Origin: Streptomyces sp. P3
GTDB taxonomy: Bacteria; Actinomycetota; Actinomycetes; Streptomycetales; Streptomycetaceae
Reading direction: 5' to 3'
NCBI GenBank assembly: GCA_016893485.2
Contig: JAFEKX020000001.1
Coordinates: 7,085,501-7,149,500 of the forward strand
Length of the DNA stretch: 64,000 nucleotides
Below, one piece after another: positions 16,953-27,769 of the stretch (positions are counted from its first letter, which is position 1; every line of letters begins with the position of its first letter). The notes beneath the pieces were generated by a model, which was given only the letters and a program-made list of their open reading frames with translations, made no database searches and had not been told where the DNA came from. Position numbers and translations under genes: made by a program.

Positions 16953-19900
16953 TCATGCGCGGAGGCGCAGGCCGCGAGGTGTCGCGATGAAGCCCGCTCC
17001 TTCCAGGAGGGTGCCGATGGGGGAGGTCAGGGCCGAAGTGCCGTTGACGCGCTCCACCGTGACCGTGCCGAGCGAACCGGCTCGGGCCGCCGCCGCGAGC
17101 GCTTCGGCCGCCGCCTGGAGGCGTGGGTCCTCGGTGGCCGAGGTGTCCGGTGCGGAGGGCCAGGCGAGCAGGGTCTTGCCGCCGCGCTCCATGTAGAGGG
17201 TCAGCTCACCCTCGACCAGCACGACCAGCGAGCCCGCCTTGCGCCCGGCTTGTGCCCGGCGCCGGTCGGCGGCTCGGGCCAGGGGAGGGCGGCGCCGTAC
17301 GCGTTCGCCGGGTCGGCGGCGGCCAGGACCACGGCTCTGGTGACGAGGGAGGGGCGGTGGGTGCGGTGGTTGGCGTAGGGGAACTGGTGTTGCCCTGGGG
17401 TGCCGGGGGCGGGGAAGTCGCGGGGGAGACGTAGTCGCCCGGGGCCGGGGGTGGGAGGCCGGAGTGCGGTGGTTCCGGGACGCGGGAGCGCCCGGGTTCG
17501 TGAGGCCGCCGTCCGTTGAGCCCACGCTGTCGAGGTCGTCGAAGTCGGTGAACGGGCCGAAGGCGTCGGCGAAGTCGTGGACTCCGGGGAGCCCGATGTG
17601 CCGTGCCGTCCGTGGTCGGCGGCGGAATCGTTGCCGGAGCCGGTCATCCGTGAGGTGGAGTCACCGAGGGTCCCGAAGCCGTAGGGGTCGTTGTCCGTTG
17701 GGTTCGGGGTGGGCAGTTCGTCGCCCCGGTCGCGGGCGTTGGCGACCGCGCGGAGGCGGTCCACCGCGCCGTCCATCGCGAACTGGGCGGCGCCGAGCCC
17801 CTCCACGACATAGCCGCGCCGCGCCTGGCCGCTCTCCTCGAAGACGGACAGGATGCGGTACGTCGCCGAGAAGCCGCCCTCGACGCCCTCCGCGGCGACC
17901 GCTCCCCGGGTCACCACGCCGTGCCGGTCGAGCAGGGTGCGGGCCAGGGCGTGGGCGCGGACGGTGGGGTCCGGTTCGTGAGCGGGAGCATGGACCAGCG
18001 GCCCGCGACGGTCGGCGGACCGGTGCGGGAGGTGGGGCGGGCGGCGGCGGTGAGGGAGCCGTAGCGCCCGCGCGGGACCGTGCGCTTGGCGCGATGGGCC
18101 GTGGAACCTGCCGTACGACCGGAGCCCAGCAGGGAGCGCATGGGGGCGAGCGTGTCGTTGGTGAGCCGGCCGGACCAGGCCAGGTCCCATAGGGCGTCGG
18201 CCAGTTGGGGTCGGTGACGTCGGGGTGGGTGGTCGCGCGGATCTGGTCGGTGATCTGGCGGAAGAACAGGCCGTAGCCGCCGGAGAGGGTGTCCAGGATC
18301 GACTGGTGCAGCGCTGTGAGTTCGAGCGGGTGCGGTGGCGGGAGGAGCAGAGGGGCCGCGTCCGCCAGGTACAGGGAGATCCAGCCGTCCTTGCCGGGGA
18401 GGGAGCCGGCGCCGGCCCACACCAGCTCGCCGGCCGAGGTGAGTTCGTCGAGCATCGCGGGCGCGTAGTTCGCCACGCGGGACGGCAGGACGAGCTTCTC
18501 CAGGGCGGACGCGGGGACGGAGGCGCCCTGCAACTGCTCGACCGCGCGCACCAGTCCGTCGATTCCGCGCAGCCCGTGGCCCTTGCCGATGTGCTGCCAC
18601 TGGGGCAGGAACTGAGCGAGCGCGGCGGGCGGCACCGGCTCCAACTCGTGCCGCAGCGCGGCCAGGGAGCGGCGGCGCAGGCGGCGCAGCACGGTCGCGT
18701 CGCACCACTCCTGGCCGATGCCGGCCGGGTGGAACTCCCTTGTACGACACGGCCGTTGGCCGCGAGCCGCTGCAACGCGCCCTCGGTGACCGCCACACCC
18801 AGGCCGAAACGGGCCGCCGCCGTGGCCGACGTGAACGGGCCGTGGGTGCGGGCGTGCCGGGCGAGGAGGTCGCCGAGCGGGTCCTTGACCGGTTCGGTGA
18901 AGGCCTCCGGGACGCCGACCGGCAGTGCCGTGCCGAGCGCGTCGCGCAGGCGGCCCGCGTCCTCGATCGCCGCCCAGTGGTCGGCACCGGCGATACGGAC
19001 CCGGATCGCGCGGCGGGCCGAGGCCAGCTCCTGGGCCCACTGCGGCGCGGCGCCCCGCTCGGCCAACTCGGCGTCGGTGAGCGGGCCGAGCATCCTCAGC
19101 AGGTCGGCGACGCCCTCGGCGTCCTTGATGCGGCGGTCGTCGGTGAGCCACTGCAGCTCGCGTCCAGCTCGGTCAGCACCTCGGCGTCGAGCAGTTCGCG
19201 CAGCTCCGCCTGGCCGAGCAGCTCGGCCAGCAGGTGGGAGTCCAGGGACAGGGCGGCGGGCGCGGCGCTCGGCGAGCGGTGAGTCTCCCTCGTAGAGGAA
19301 CTGGGCGACGTACCCGAAGAGGAGGGAGCGGGCGAAGGGGGACGGCTCGGGGGTGGTGACCTCTACGAGGCGGACCTTGCGGGACTCCAGGTCGCCCATC
19401 AGCTCGGTGAGGCCCGGGACGTCGAAGACGTCCTGGAGGCACTCGCGGACCGCCTCCAGGACGATCGGGAACGACCCGAACTCGCTGGCCACCTGGAGCA
19501 GTTGGGCCGCGCGCTGACGCTGCTGCCACAAGGGCGTGCGCTTGCCGGGGTTGCGGCGCGGCAGCAGCAGCGCGCGGGCGGCGCACTCGCGGAAGCGGGC
19601 CGCGAACAGGGCCGAGCCGCCGACCTGGTCGGTGACGAGCTGGTTGACCTCGCCCTTGTCGAAGGCGACGTCCGCCGCTCCTACCGGGGCCCGGTCGGCG
19701 TCGTACTCCGTGCCCGCCTTCATGGGCTCCTGGTCGAGCAGGTCCAGGCCCATCAGGTCGGCGTCGGGCAGGCGCAGGACGATGCCGTCGTCGGCGTGCA
19801 TCACCTGGGCGTCCATGCCGTAGCGCTCGGAGAGGCGGGCGCCGAGGGCGAGGGCCCAGGGGGCGTGGACCTGCGCGCCGAAGGGGAGTGGATGACCACG

Positions 19901-21960
19901 CGCCAGTCGCCCAGCTCGTCGCGGAACCGCTCCACGACGATCGTGCGGTCGTCCGGGATGTGGCCACAGGCCTCGCGCTGCTCGGCCAGGTACGACAGCA
20001 CGTTCTCCGCGGCCCAGGTGTCGAGGCCGGCGGCGAGGAGGCGCAGGCGGGCGTCCTCCTTGGGCTGCGATCCGACCTCGCGCAGGAACGCGCCCACCGC
20101 GCGGCCCAGTTCGAGCGGGCGGCCCAGCTGGTCGCCCTTCCAGAACGGGAGCCTGCCCGGCACGCCGGGCGCGGGGAGACCAGGACGCGGTCGCGGGTGA
20201 TGTCCTCGATCCGCCAGGAGCTGGTGCCGAGGGTGAAGACGTCACCCACCCGGGACTCGTAGACCATCTCCTCGTCCAGCTCGCCGACCCGGCCGCCGCC
20301 CTTCTTGGGGTCGGCGCCCGCGAGGAAGACCCCGAAGAGGCCGCGGTCGGGGATCGTGCCCCGGAGGTGACGGCGAGGCGCTGCGCTCCGGGGCGGCCGG
20401 TGATCGTGCCGGCGACGCGGTCCCACACCACGCGCGGGCGCAGCTCGGCGAACGCGTCCGAGGGGTAACGGCCCGCGAGCATGTCGAGCACGGCCGTGAA
20501 CGCCGACTCCGGGAGCGAGGCGAAGGGGGCGGCCCGGCGGACCGTGGCGAGCAGGTCGTCGACCTGCCAGGTGTCCAGCGCCGTCATCGCGACGAGCTGC
20601 TGGGCGAGGACGTCCAGGGGTTGGCGGGGACCTTGAGGGACTCGATGGAGCCGGTGCGCATCCGCTCGGTGACCACGGCGGCCTGGACGAGGTCGCCCCG
20701 GTACTTCGGGAACACCACGCCGGTGGAGACCGCGCCGACCTGGTGTCCCGCGCGGCCCACGCGCTGGAGGCCGGAGGCCACGGAGGGCGGGGACTCCACC
20801 TGGATGACGAGATCGACGGCGCCCATGTCGATGCCCAGCTCCAGGCTGGACGTGGCCACCACGGCGGGCAGCCGGCCCGCCTTGAGGTCCTCCTCGACCT
20901 GGGCGCGCTGCTCCTTGGAGACCGACCCGTGGTGGGCGCGGGCGATGACCTGGGGCGCGCCCTGGGCGGCGCCGGAGCCGCCCATCAGCTCGGCCGGTGC
21001 GTGATGCTCGTCCAGGGGTTCGCCGGTCGCGCGCTCGTAGGCGATCTCGTTGAGCCGGTTGCACAGACGCTCCGCCAGGCGGCGGGAGTTGGCGAACACG
21101 ATCGTTGAACGATGCGCCTGGACGAGGTCGGTGATGCGCTCCTCGACATGCGGCCAGATCGAGGGCTTCTCCTTGCCCTCGCTGCCGTCCGCCACCGGGG
21201 AGCCGCCCAACTCGCCCAGGTCCTCGACCGGCACGACCACGGAGAGGTCGAACTCCTTGCCGGACTTCGGCTGGACGATCTCCACCTTGCCGCGGGGGAG
21301 AGATAGCGGGCGACCTCGTCGACCGGGCGCACGGTCGCCGAGAGGCCGATACGGCGGGCCGGCTTCGGCAGTAGCTCGTCCAGCCGCTCCAGGGACAGCG
21401 CGAGGTGCGCGCCCCGCTTGGTGCCAGCGACCGCGTGCACCTCGTCCAGGATCACCGTCTCGATGCCCGTCAGCGCGTCGCGCGTGGCCGACGTCAGCAT
21501 CAGGAACAGGGACTCCGGGGTGGTGATCAGGATGTCCGGCGGGCGGGTGGACAAGGCGCGCCGCTCGGCGGGCGGGGTGTCACCGGAGCGGATACCGACC
21601 TTGACCTCGGGCTCGGGCAGGCCCAGGCGGACGGATTCCTGGCGGATGCCGGTGAGCGGGGGGAGCGGAGGTTGCGCTCGACGTCGACCGCGAGGGCCTT
21701 CAGCGGAGACACGTACAGAACGCGACAACGCTTCCTCGGGTCGGCGGGCGGGGGTGTCGCGGCGAGCTGGTCCAGGGCTGCGAGGAAGGCGGCCAGGGTC
21801 TTGCCGGAACCGGTCGGGGCGACCACCAGCACGTCCGAGCCCTCGCCGATGGCCTTCCACGCGCCCGCCTGGGCCGCGGTGGGCGCGGAGAAGGCCCCCG
21901 TGAACCAGCCGCGGGTCGCGGGGAGAAGCCGTCGAGGGCTCGGTGTGCGGAACTGACCAT
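16953..21960 (-). CDS. lhr: ATP-dependent helicase Lhr, large (about a dozen frameshifts)
   Basis: Very large superfamily-2 DEAD/DEAH-like DNA helicase, about 1,600 residues, in the range of Lhr proteins linked to DNA repair in actinobacteria. In order: Q/Walker A region APTGSGKTLAAFLAA (about 21830), LYVSPLKALAVDVERN, ITTPESLFLML, DEVH box ILDEVHAVAGTKRG (about 21430), IGLSATV, RAHHGSVS, ATSSLELGIDMG and RVGRAGH of the second RecA domain (about 20740-20990), then the winged-helix and Lhr-core domains, and a C-terminal domain ending PRGLRLRA. The frame is interrupted near 21920, 21668, 21298, 20615, 20372, 20178, 19885, 19268, 19162, 18735, 18205, 17545 and 17290. Every segment matches the same protein in order, so this is one gene. 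ATG 21960 is six bases from the -10 box of a damage-type promoter. Confidence 0.9.
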
Positions 21961-21966
21961 GCGTCC

Positions 21967-21989
21967 ATCCTGCACCCGACCACTGACAA
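21967..21989 (-). promoter_or_regulatory. PafBC/RecA_NDp-type promoter of lhr
   Basis: On the minus strand TTGTCAGTG (plus 21981-21989), eight bases, CAGGAT (plus 21967-21972), six bases, ATG 21960. The nine-base element is a perfect match to TTGTCRGTG; the -10 box differs from TAN3T only in its first base. The predicted transcript is leaderless. Confidence 0.65.
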
Positions 21990-22136
21990 TCCGTCTGACC
22001 TGCGGAAATTCTGCGACGGTTGTTCGCCGGATCGTTTCGGCTCCCTGTCGGCCGTCGCAGGCAGGATCGTTTCGGCGGCTTCCGGCCGCCGTGGCCGGGA
22101 CCGCGCCCTCGCCTCGCCGTGGCGGAGAATGGCCGT

Positions 22137-23122
22137 ATGGCGGGTTCGGGCGAGCTGGCGAGGCACTGGCGGTACACGGAGCTGCCCGGCGTCGACCTGC
22201 TGCGGGCCCGGTACATCCACAAGACGTTCATCCGGCACACGCACGAGAACTTCGTCATCGCCGCCATCTCGGACGGCGTCGAGGTGTTCCAGCACGGCGG
22301 GGGCGACGTGTCCGCCGGGGCCGGAGCGCTCGCGCTGGTCAACCCGGACACTCCGCACACCGGCCGGGCGGGTGTGCCCGAGGGCTGGCGGTACGGGGCG
22401 GTCTACCCGTCGCCCGAGGTGGTGGCCGCGATAGCCGCCGAGACCACCTCGATCCGCGGTACCCCGGTTTCGTCAGTCCCGTGCTCGACGACCCCCACAC
22501 CGTCGGCCTCGTCCACCAGATCCTGCGCGCGGCCGACGAGGGCAACGCGCTCGCCGCCGACACCCTGCTGCGGGTCGCCGTCACCAGGCTGCTCCGGCTC
22601 AACGGCGGCCCGCTGCCACAGCGCGTCGTGCCCACGGCGGGCGACCGGGTCGCCGCACGCGCGCGTGCCGTGCTGGAAGCGCGCATGGCGGAACCACCCA
22701 CCCTGGAGGAGCTCGCCCGGGACCTGGGGACCAGCCCCTTCGCGTTGCTGCGCGCCTTCCGGAACGCCTACGGGATGCCGCCCCACACCTGGCTGACCGA
22801 CGCCCGTGTGCGCCGGGCGCGTCGCCTCCTGGACGCGGGTACGGGTCCTGCGGAGGCCGCCGTAGCCGTCGGCTTCACGGACCAGCCGCACCTCAACCGG
22901 CACTTCGCCCGGATCGTGGGCGTGCCCCGGGCGCCTACCAGCGGGAGCGCAAGAACGTACAAGACGCGGAGCAGCGGCTGCTCCTACCGTTCGACGCGTG
23001 GCAGAACAGATCGCTTCAGAAGACATACGCGCCGGAGCGGAAGGGACTGGACCGGAAGGGAGACGAGCCCCGAGGCGGCAGAAAGGCCGGACTCCGCCGT
23101 CGTACGGGACGCCCTCGGGTAG
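22137..23122 (+). CDS. AraC family transcriptional regulator (frameshifted)
   Basis: AraC-type regulator with an N-terminal cupin sensing domain (FIRHTHENFVIAAISDG, LVNPDTPHTG) and a C-terminal double HTH (TLEELARDLGTSPFALLRAF, then EAAVAVGFTDQPHLNRHF). Bases are missing at about 22472 (RGTPGFVSP restored) and about 22932 (VPPGAYQRERKN restored). After repair the frame runs to TAG 23120-23122, which overlaps azlC by about 125 bp; such a long overlap is suspicious, so the true 3' end may be nearer 22990. ATG 22137 precedes the conserved ARHWRYTELPG start. Its position directly upstream of azlC-azlD on the same strand suggests that it controls them. Confidence 0.8.
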
Positions 23123-23781
23123 GGATCGCCGTAGGGCTGTCCGGGTTCGCCTTCGGGGTGACCTCGGCCGGTGGCGGGCTCAGCCTGCTGCAGACCTGCG
23201 CTCTCAGTCTGCTGGTGTTCACCGGGGCATCCCAGTTCGCGCTCGTGGGGGCACTCGCGGCCGGCGGCAATCCGCTCACCGCGGCGGCGGGAGCCTTCTT
23301 CCTGGGGGTGCGGAACACCTTCTACGGGCTGCGTCTCTCGCAGGTGCTGGCCCTCCCGCGCGCGGTGCGCCCGTTCGCCGCTCAGTGGGTCATCGACGAG
23401 ACGACGGCCGTCACGCTCGCGCAGCCCACGCGACGGGCCGCGCGGATCGGCTTCACCGTCACCGGGCTCAGCCTGTACCTGCTGTGGAACCTCACCACGC
23501 TGCTCGGCGCGCTGGGCGCCAAGGCCATCGGGGACACGGACGCGTGGGGTCTCGACGCGGCCGGGCCCGCCGTCTTCCTGGCGCTGCTGGCACCCATGCT
23601 CACGACCACCACGGAGCGTGCCGTCGCCGCTCTCGCGGTCCTTCTGGGACTCGGCCTACTGCCCGTGCTGCCGGCCGGTGTGCCGGTCCTGGCCGCCGCT
23701 CTCGCGGCGCCGATCGCCCTCTACGTAGAGGGCCGACGGCACGGAGGGACACACAACGACACACAGGAGGAGGACCGTTGA
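22998..23781 (+). CDS. azlC: AzlC family branched-chain amino acid exporter subunit (two frameshifts)
   Basis: Large membrane subunit of the AzlCD branched-chain amino acid exporter. Conserved stretches are GLSGFAFGVTSAGGGLSLLQ, FTGASQFALVG, FLGVRNTFYGL and AQWVIDETTAV, with about seven membrane helices. The proposed GTG 22998 (VAEQIASEDIRAG) opens a hydrophilic leader of about 40 residues; bases are missing at about 23064 (PEGETSPEAAERP) and 23118 (RDALGVGIAVG). From 23150 on the frame is clean. The stop at 23779-23781 overlaps the azlD start. The exact start is uncertain because the region is shared with the AraC gene. Confidence 0.82.
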
Positions 23782-24085
23782 CCGTCTGGATCGCGATCGC
23801 GGCGACCGCGATCGGCTGCTACGTCGTCAAGCTCGCCGGACTGCTGGTGCCCGCGGGGCGCTGGAACGGCCGCTGGTGAGGCGGCTCGCCGCCCTGCTGC
23901 CGGTCGCCCTGCTCGCCGCGCTCACGGCCCAGCAGACCTTCGCCGACGGGCACGCGCTCGTGCTCGACGCCCGGGCCGCGGGACTCGCGGCGGCCGCCGT
24001 GGCGCTGGTGCTGCGGGCACCGTTCCTGCTCGTCGTCGCGGCGGCCGTCGTGGTGACGGCGGGCGTGCGGGCCATCGGCGGCTGA
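23778..24085 (+). CDS. azlD: AzlD family small membrane subunit (one frameshift)
   Basis: Small partner of AzlC, about 102 residues with three to four membrane helices. It begins TVWIAIAATAIGCYVVKLAG and continues LERPLVRRLAALLPVALLAA and TAQQTFADGHALV, all typical of AzlD. A G is missing at about 23858, after VPAG; restoring it joins the halves. The start is TTG 23778, overlapping the azlC stop, with AGGAGGA at 23766-23772 as ribosome binding site; AzlC and AzlD are thus translationally coupled. A toroid-fold protein gene converges 12 bp beyond the stop. Confidence 0.85.
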
Positions 24086-24097
24086 CGCGCCCCGGGA

Positions 24098-25041
24098 TCA
24101 GCCCACGGGACGGCCGTACGCCTTCAGGGTGCGCAAGGTTTGGATGGTCACCATGGGGCGTGCCTCCAGGGCGATGCCCGGCGCCCACTGACGCCAGCGG
24201 ATCGGCCAGCCGCCGTCCTCGCGCTGGTCGCCTGCGAGGTGGTCCAGGGAGCGGGCCATCTCGTCGTCCGTGAACCACGCGCGCGCCAGCGAACTCGGCG
24301 TCTTCGCGTAGTCGTACGGGAAGTGGTGCTCGCCCGGCGCGTATCCGGGGCGACCGGGTACGCCTCCAGGTGCTCCGGGTCCAGGGCGGCGAGCCGGTGC
24401 TCGCGCACCAGGCGGCCGAGGCGGTCGGCCGCCGCCTCCGCGCGCGGGCGGTCGGGCGCCGAGTCCAGGAAGGCGACGGCGGCCTCGATCTCGTACGGGT
24501 GCGACTTCTCCAGGGCGTCGACGGCCTGCCAGCAGTAGTCGGTGGCCCGGAACAGCCACGCGTGCCACACCTCGTTGCGGTGCAGCAGGCCCACCACCGG
24601 CCCGGTGGCGAGGAGTTCACTGGGCGGGTCGTCCACGATCGGCACGAAGGGCGCCGTCGGATAGCCGCGCTGGCCGGGAAGGATCGCCGGCAGCGCGCCG
24701 TCGGCCGTGGAGACCGAGGTCAGATACCGGCACACACGTTCCACCCGCTGCCCGCCGCAGCGCCCGACGGCGTCCAGGACGCGCAGCGCGTGCCCGGTGT
24801 GCAGTGGCTGGCTGACCGGGCCGCGCAGATCGGGCTCCAGGGCGTGCCCGTAGCCGCCGTCCTCGTTGCGGTAGGCGTCCAGCGCGGTCTCCACCGGATC
24901 GGGTTCGCCGTTGAGGAAGTGGTACGCGAAGAGGCGCTGCTCCAGCACGCGCGCGGTGAGCCAGACGAAGTGCTCGGCGCGGAAGAGCGGGGAGTGCGCC
25001 GGGGGCGTCGGAGGGAGTGGGGAAGCTCCTGTTTCGGCCAT
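24098..25041 (-). CDS. Prenyltransferase/squalene-cyclase-like alpha-toroid protein, function unknown (one frameshift)
   Basis: About 314 residues, soluble, no signal peptide. QW-like repeat motifs typical of alpha/alpha-toroid proteins are visible: RNEDGGYGHALEPDLRG near the N-terminus and REDGGWPIRWRQW near the C-terminus, with helical repeats between. No DxDD or other terpene-cyclase acid motif is seen, so catalysis is not implied. The frame breaks at about 24352 (VAPGYAPGEHHFPYD restored). ATG 25041 opens a Pro-rich leader before FRAEHFVWLTARVLEQR. It stands alone on the minus strand between azlD and the DUF3046 gene. Confidence 0.7.
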
Positions 25042-25120
25042 GGGTCAGACCGTAGGACGGAAAGCGGTCTCCGCAAGGGGTCCCGACCTGGTCCCACTCT
25101 CAGGGCGGGATACTGGTGTC

Positions 25121-25315
25121 ATGCGGTTGACGGTCTTCTGGCAGCGGATGACGGAGCACTTTGGCGCGGGGTACGCCGAGAGCTTCGCGCGCGATCATGT
25201 GATGACGGAACTCGGTGGGCGGACGGTGCGCGAGGCGCTGGACGCGGGCTGGGAGGCCAAGGACGTATGGCGTGTGGTCTGCGACGTCATGAACGTTCCG
25301 CAGCAGAGCCGCTGA
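25121..25315 (+). CDS. DUF3046 family protein
   Basis: 64-residue actinobacterial protein of unknown function. It matches the family along its length: MRLTVFWQRMTEHFG, YAESFARDHVM, ELGGRTVREALDAGW and VWRVVCDVMNVP. GATACT at 25109-25114 is an acceptable -10 box six bases before ATG, pointing to a leaderless transcript. In Streptomyces and relatives this gene sits a few kilobases upstream of recA, as here. The frame is intact. Confidence 0.88.
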   Translation: MRLTVFWQRMTEHFGAGYAESFARDHVMTELGGRTVREALDAGWEAKDVWRVVCDVMNVPQQSR

Positions 25316-25367
25316 TCATCCGCCCCAAAGTCGCTGATCGGTCACGAAGATCGACGGTGGTGACCGG

Positions 25368-25390
25368 TTGTCAGTGGCGTAGGCGAGACT
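25368..25390 (+). promoter_or_regulatory. Candidate RecA_NDp-like promoter of the AI-2E family gene
   Basis: TTGTCAGTG (25368-25376) is a perfect upstream element. After eight bases comes GAGACT (25385-25390), which keeps only the A and final T of TAN3T, so the -10 half is weak. Six bases later is the GTG start 25397, the same geometry as the recA-type promoters elsewhere in the window. Confidence 0.45.
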
Positions 25391-25396
25391 TGCACC

Positions 25397-26798
25397 GTGG
25401 CAGTCACTGACGAGACCGGGCGCGACGCCCCGCGGACATCCCCGACCGATGCGACGCCGCCGACCCGGCCCCCGGCCGACGGCGCCGTGCCTCGCCCGGG
25501 CATGCCGCGCTGGCTGCCGCGCGCCATGGTGCTCGCGCTCGCCCTCGTCGCCGTGTTCCAGCTGGGCAGTTGGGCCTTCCACCAGCTCATCGGGCTGCTG
25601 ATCAACATCCTCATCGCGTTCTTCCTGGCCCTCGCCATAGAGCCCGCGGTGAGCCGCATGGCCGCCTTCGGGATGCGCCGGGACTCGCCACCTTCCTGGT
25701 CTTCCTGGGCCTGTTGATCGTGTGCGCCGGGTTCGTCACGCTCCTCGGGTCGATGCTCGCCGGCCAGATCATCAAGATGATCGAGGACTTCCCGGACTAC
25801 CTCGACTCCGTCATCAACTGGGTCAACGGGCACTTCCACACCGACCTCAGACGGGTCGACATCCAAGAGGGTCTGCTCCACTCCGACTGGCTGCGCAAGT
25901 ACGTGCAGAACAGCGCGACCGGCGTGCTGGACGTGTCCACCCAGGTGCTCGGCGGCCTCTTCCAACTGCTGACGATCGGTCTGTTCTCGTTCTACTTCGC
26001 CGCTGACGGGCCGCGGCTGCGGCGCGCGCTGTGCTCCGTACTGCCGCCCGCCCGGCAGGTCGAGGTGCTGCGCGCGTGGGAGATCGCCGTCGACAAGACA
26101 GGCGGCTACATATACTCACGCGGCCTGATGGCGCTGGTCTCCGGAGTGGCGCACTACATCCTGCTGCAGGCGCTGGGCATCCCGTACGCGCCCGTGCTCG
26201 CCGTCTGGGTGGGCCTGGTCTCCCAGTTCATCCCGACCATCGGCACGTATCTGGCGGGCGCCCTGCCGATGCTGATCGCCTTCACCGTGAACCCCTGGTA
26301 CGCGCTGTGGGTGCTGATCTTCGTCGTGGTCTACCAGCAGTTCGAGAACTACATGCTGCAGCCCAAGCTGACCGCGAAGACCGTCGACATCCACCCCGCC
26401 GTCGCCTTCGGCTCGGTCATCGCGGGCACCGCGCTCCTGGGCGCCGTGGGCGCGCTGATCTCCATCCCGGCCGTCGCCACGCTCCAGGCGTTCCTCGGGG
26501 CGTACGTGAAGCGCTACGACGTCACGGACGACCCCGGGTCCAGGGCCACCGGACGACCCGCGGCCCGGGTGGCCCCGGCCTGCTGACACGCGTACGTGGG
26601 CTGTGGGAGCGGCGCCCTGGGGAGGGGGCAGCGGAGCTGACAGAGGCCGCCGCCGGCACGACCGGCCCCGCCCGTACGACCGACGCCACCGGTTCGACCG
26701 ACTCCGGGAGAGCCGACTCGCGGTCGGCCGATCCGGAAGCGACCGACTCCGAGCCGACCGACTCCAAGCCGAGAGACTCCGGCGAGAGCTCCTCCTGA
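25397..26798 (+). CDS. AI-2E family transporter (frameshifted)
   Basis: Polytopic membrane protein of the AI-2E/PerM family; members export small molecules or act as sodium/proton antiporters, and the substrate here is unknown. About eight hydrophobic helices are visible, with the family stretches FFLALAIEPAVSRMA, GLVSQFIPTIGTYLAG, QQFENYMLQPKLTAKTVDIH and AFGSVIAGTALLGAVGALIS. Bases are missing at about 25682 (RRGLATFLVFLG) and about 26530. As written it stops at 26586; with the second repair it continues into a Thr/Asp/Ser-rich acidic tail ending PRDSGESSS at 26798. GTG 25397 fits the promoter geometry. It is transcribed toward a convergent gene, with a small hairpin at the stop. Confidence 0.85.
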
Positions 26799-26805
26799 GG
26801 GAGGA
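26790..26805 (+). terminator. Short hairpin at the AI-2E gene stop
   Basis: TCCTCC, loop TGAG, GGAGGA; the stem straddles the stop codon at 26796-26798. No T-run follows. It may contribute to termination between the convergent genes. Confidence 0.3.
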
Positions 26806-26855
26806 CTTGCCGGGCCTCCCGAGGGATGATCGGCGAGAACACCGGCCCGTCGCGG

Positions 26856-27601
26856 TCAGCACGTGAGCACCGCCCACACCCCGGCACCGGCCACGGCGAC
26901 GACGTAGCAGCCGACCGCCACCTCCACGACCCGCAGCCGTACGGTCTCGCTCCAGGACGTGCGGGACAGCAGCCACGCCAGTGCGGGTAGGACCAGGACG
27001 GCGTGCAGGCTCACCCGTGCAGCGGCTTGAGCGGGGCCGTCGAGTGGTACGCCGCCTCCTGGTGACCGGTCCGGGCGAGGACGACCCCGCGCGCGATCAT
27101 CGCGGCGCCAGAGGCCAGCGCCACGAGCATGATCGCGAACCCGGAACGCACCGCGAGCGCCATCCCCGTAGGACCCGTCGGCCGGTGACGGAAGGACGTC
27201 ACCGCGAACACGGTGAGCAGCACCACGAGGACGCCGCCGCCCACCGCGAGCATCATGGACACCGCCGTGTCGAAGGGCGTCTCCATGTTGAGGTGCGACG
27301 GCACCCGGCGCCACGCCTGAAGGGTGATGCCGCCGACCTCCACGACGCAGTCGGCGGCGAACACGACGAGCAGCACGGTGCGCAGCCGGGCCCCGATGCG
27401 CAGATACGACGTGACCCAGGTGACCGCGATCAGCGTCGCCCCGAAGGAGAGCCCGAACGTGACGGGCTTGCGCCAGGAGACAGGCCCGTACCAGGGGCCG
27501 CCATCGACCGCGAACACCCCCAGGTGCACGAGCCCGGAGAGGATCAACAGGGCACCGATCACATGGCAGAGACGCTCGGCGGGACGTACGCGCAGCTTCA
27601 T
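26856..27601 (-). CDS. Membrane protein of unknown function (one frameshift)
   Basis: About 248 residues with six or seven hydrophobic helices and no recognised catalytic motif. Recognisable stretches include ERLCHVIGALLILSGLVHLG, SWRKPVTFGLSFGATLIAVT and a C-terminal pair of helices ending GVWAVLTC. A G is missing at about 27014; as written the frame stops at 27011 and the last two helices are lost. ATG 27601 is the only start before the first charged segment MKLRVRPAERL. It is convergent with the AI-2E gene and divergent from the reductase remnant. Confidence 0.65.
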
Positions 27602-27769
27602 GGCCCGAGCCTCGCGGGAACCCGTCCCGCAGTCGTCGTACGACCGAAGGCACCCGCCGTACGACGGCGGAAGTAGGCCCCCGAAGACGTGCGAAGAGCC
27701 CGCAGCGCAGCGACATCGCGCCCACCCCCACCGCCGGCGGACACCGGGCGGCAGACCGCCGCGGGCAAG

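Noticed and set aside
16953..21960. lhr as a decayed pseudogene
   Set aside because: All helicase motifs are present in order and the breaks are single-base changes of the same type as in essential genes.
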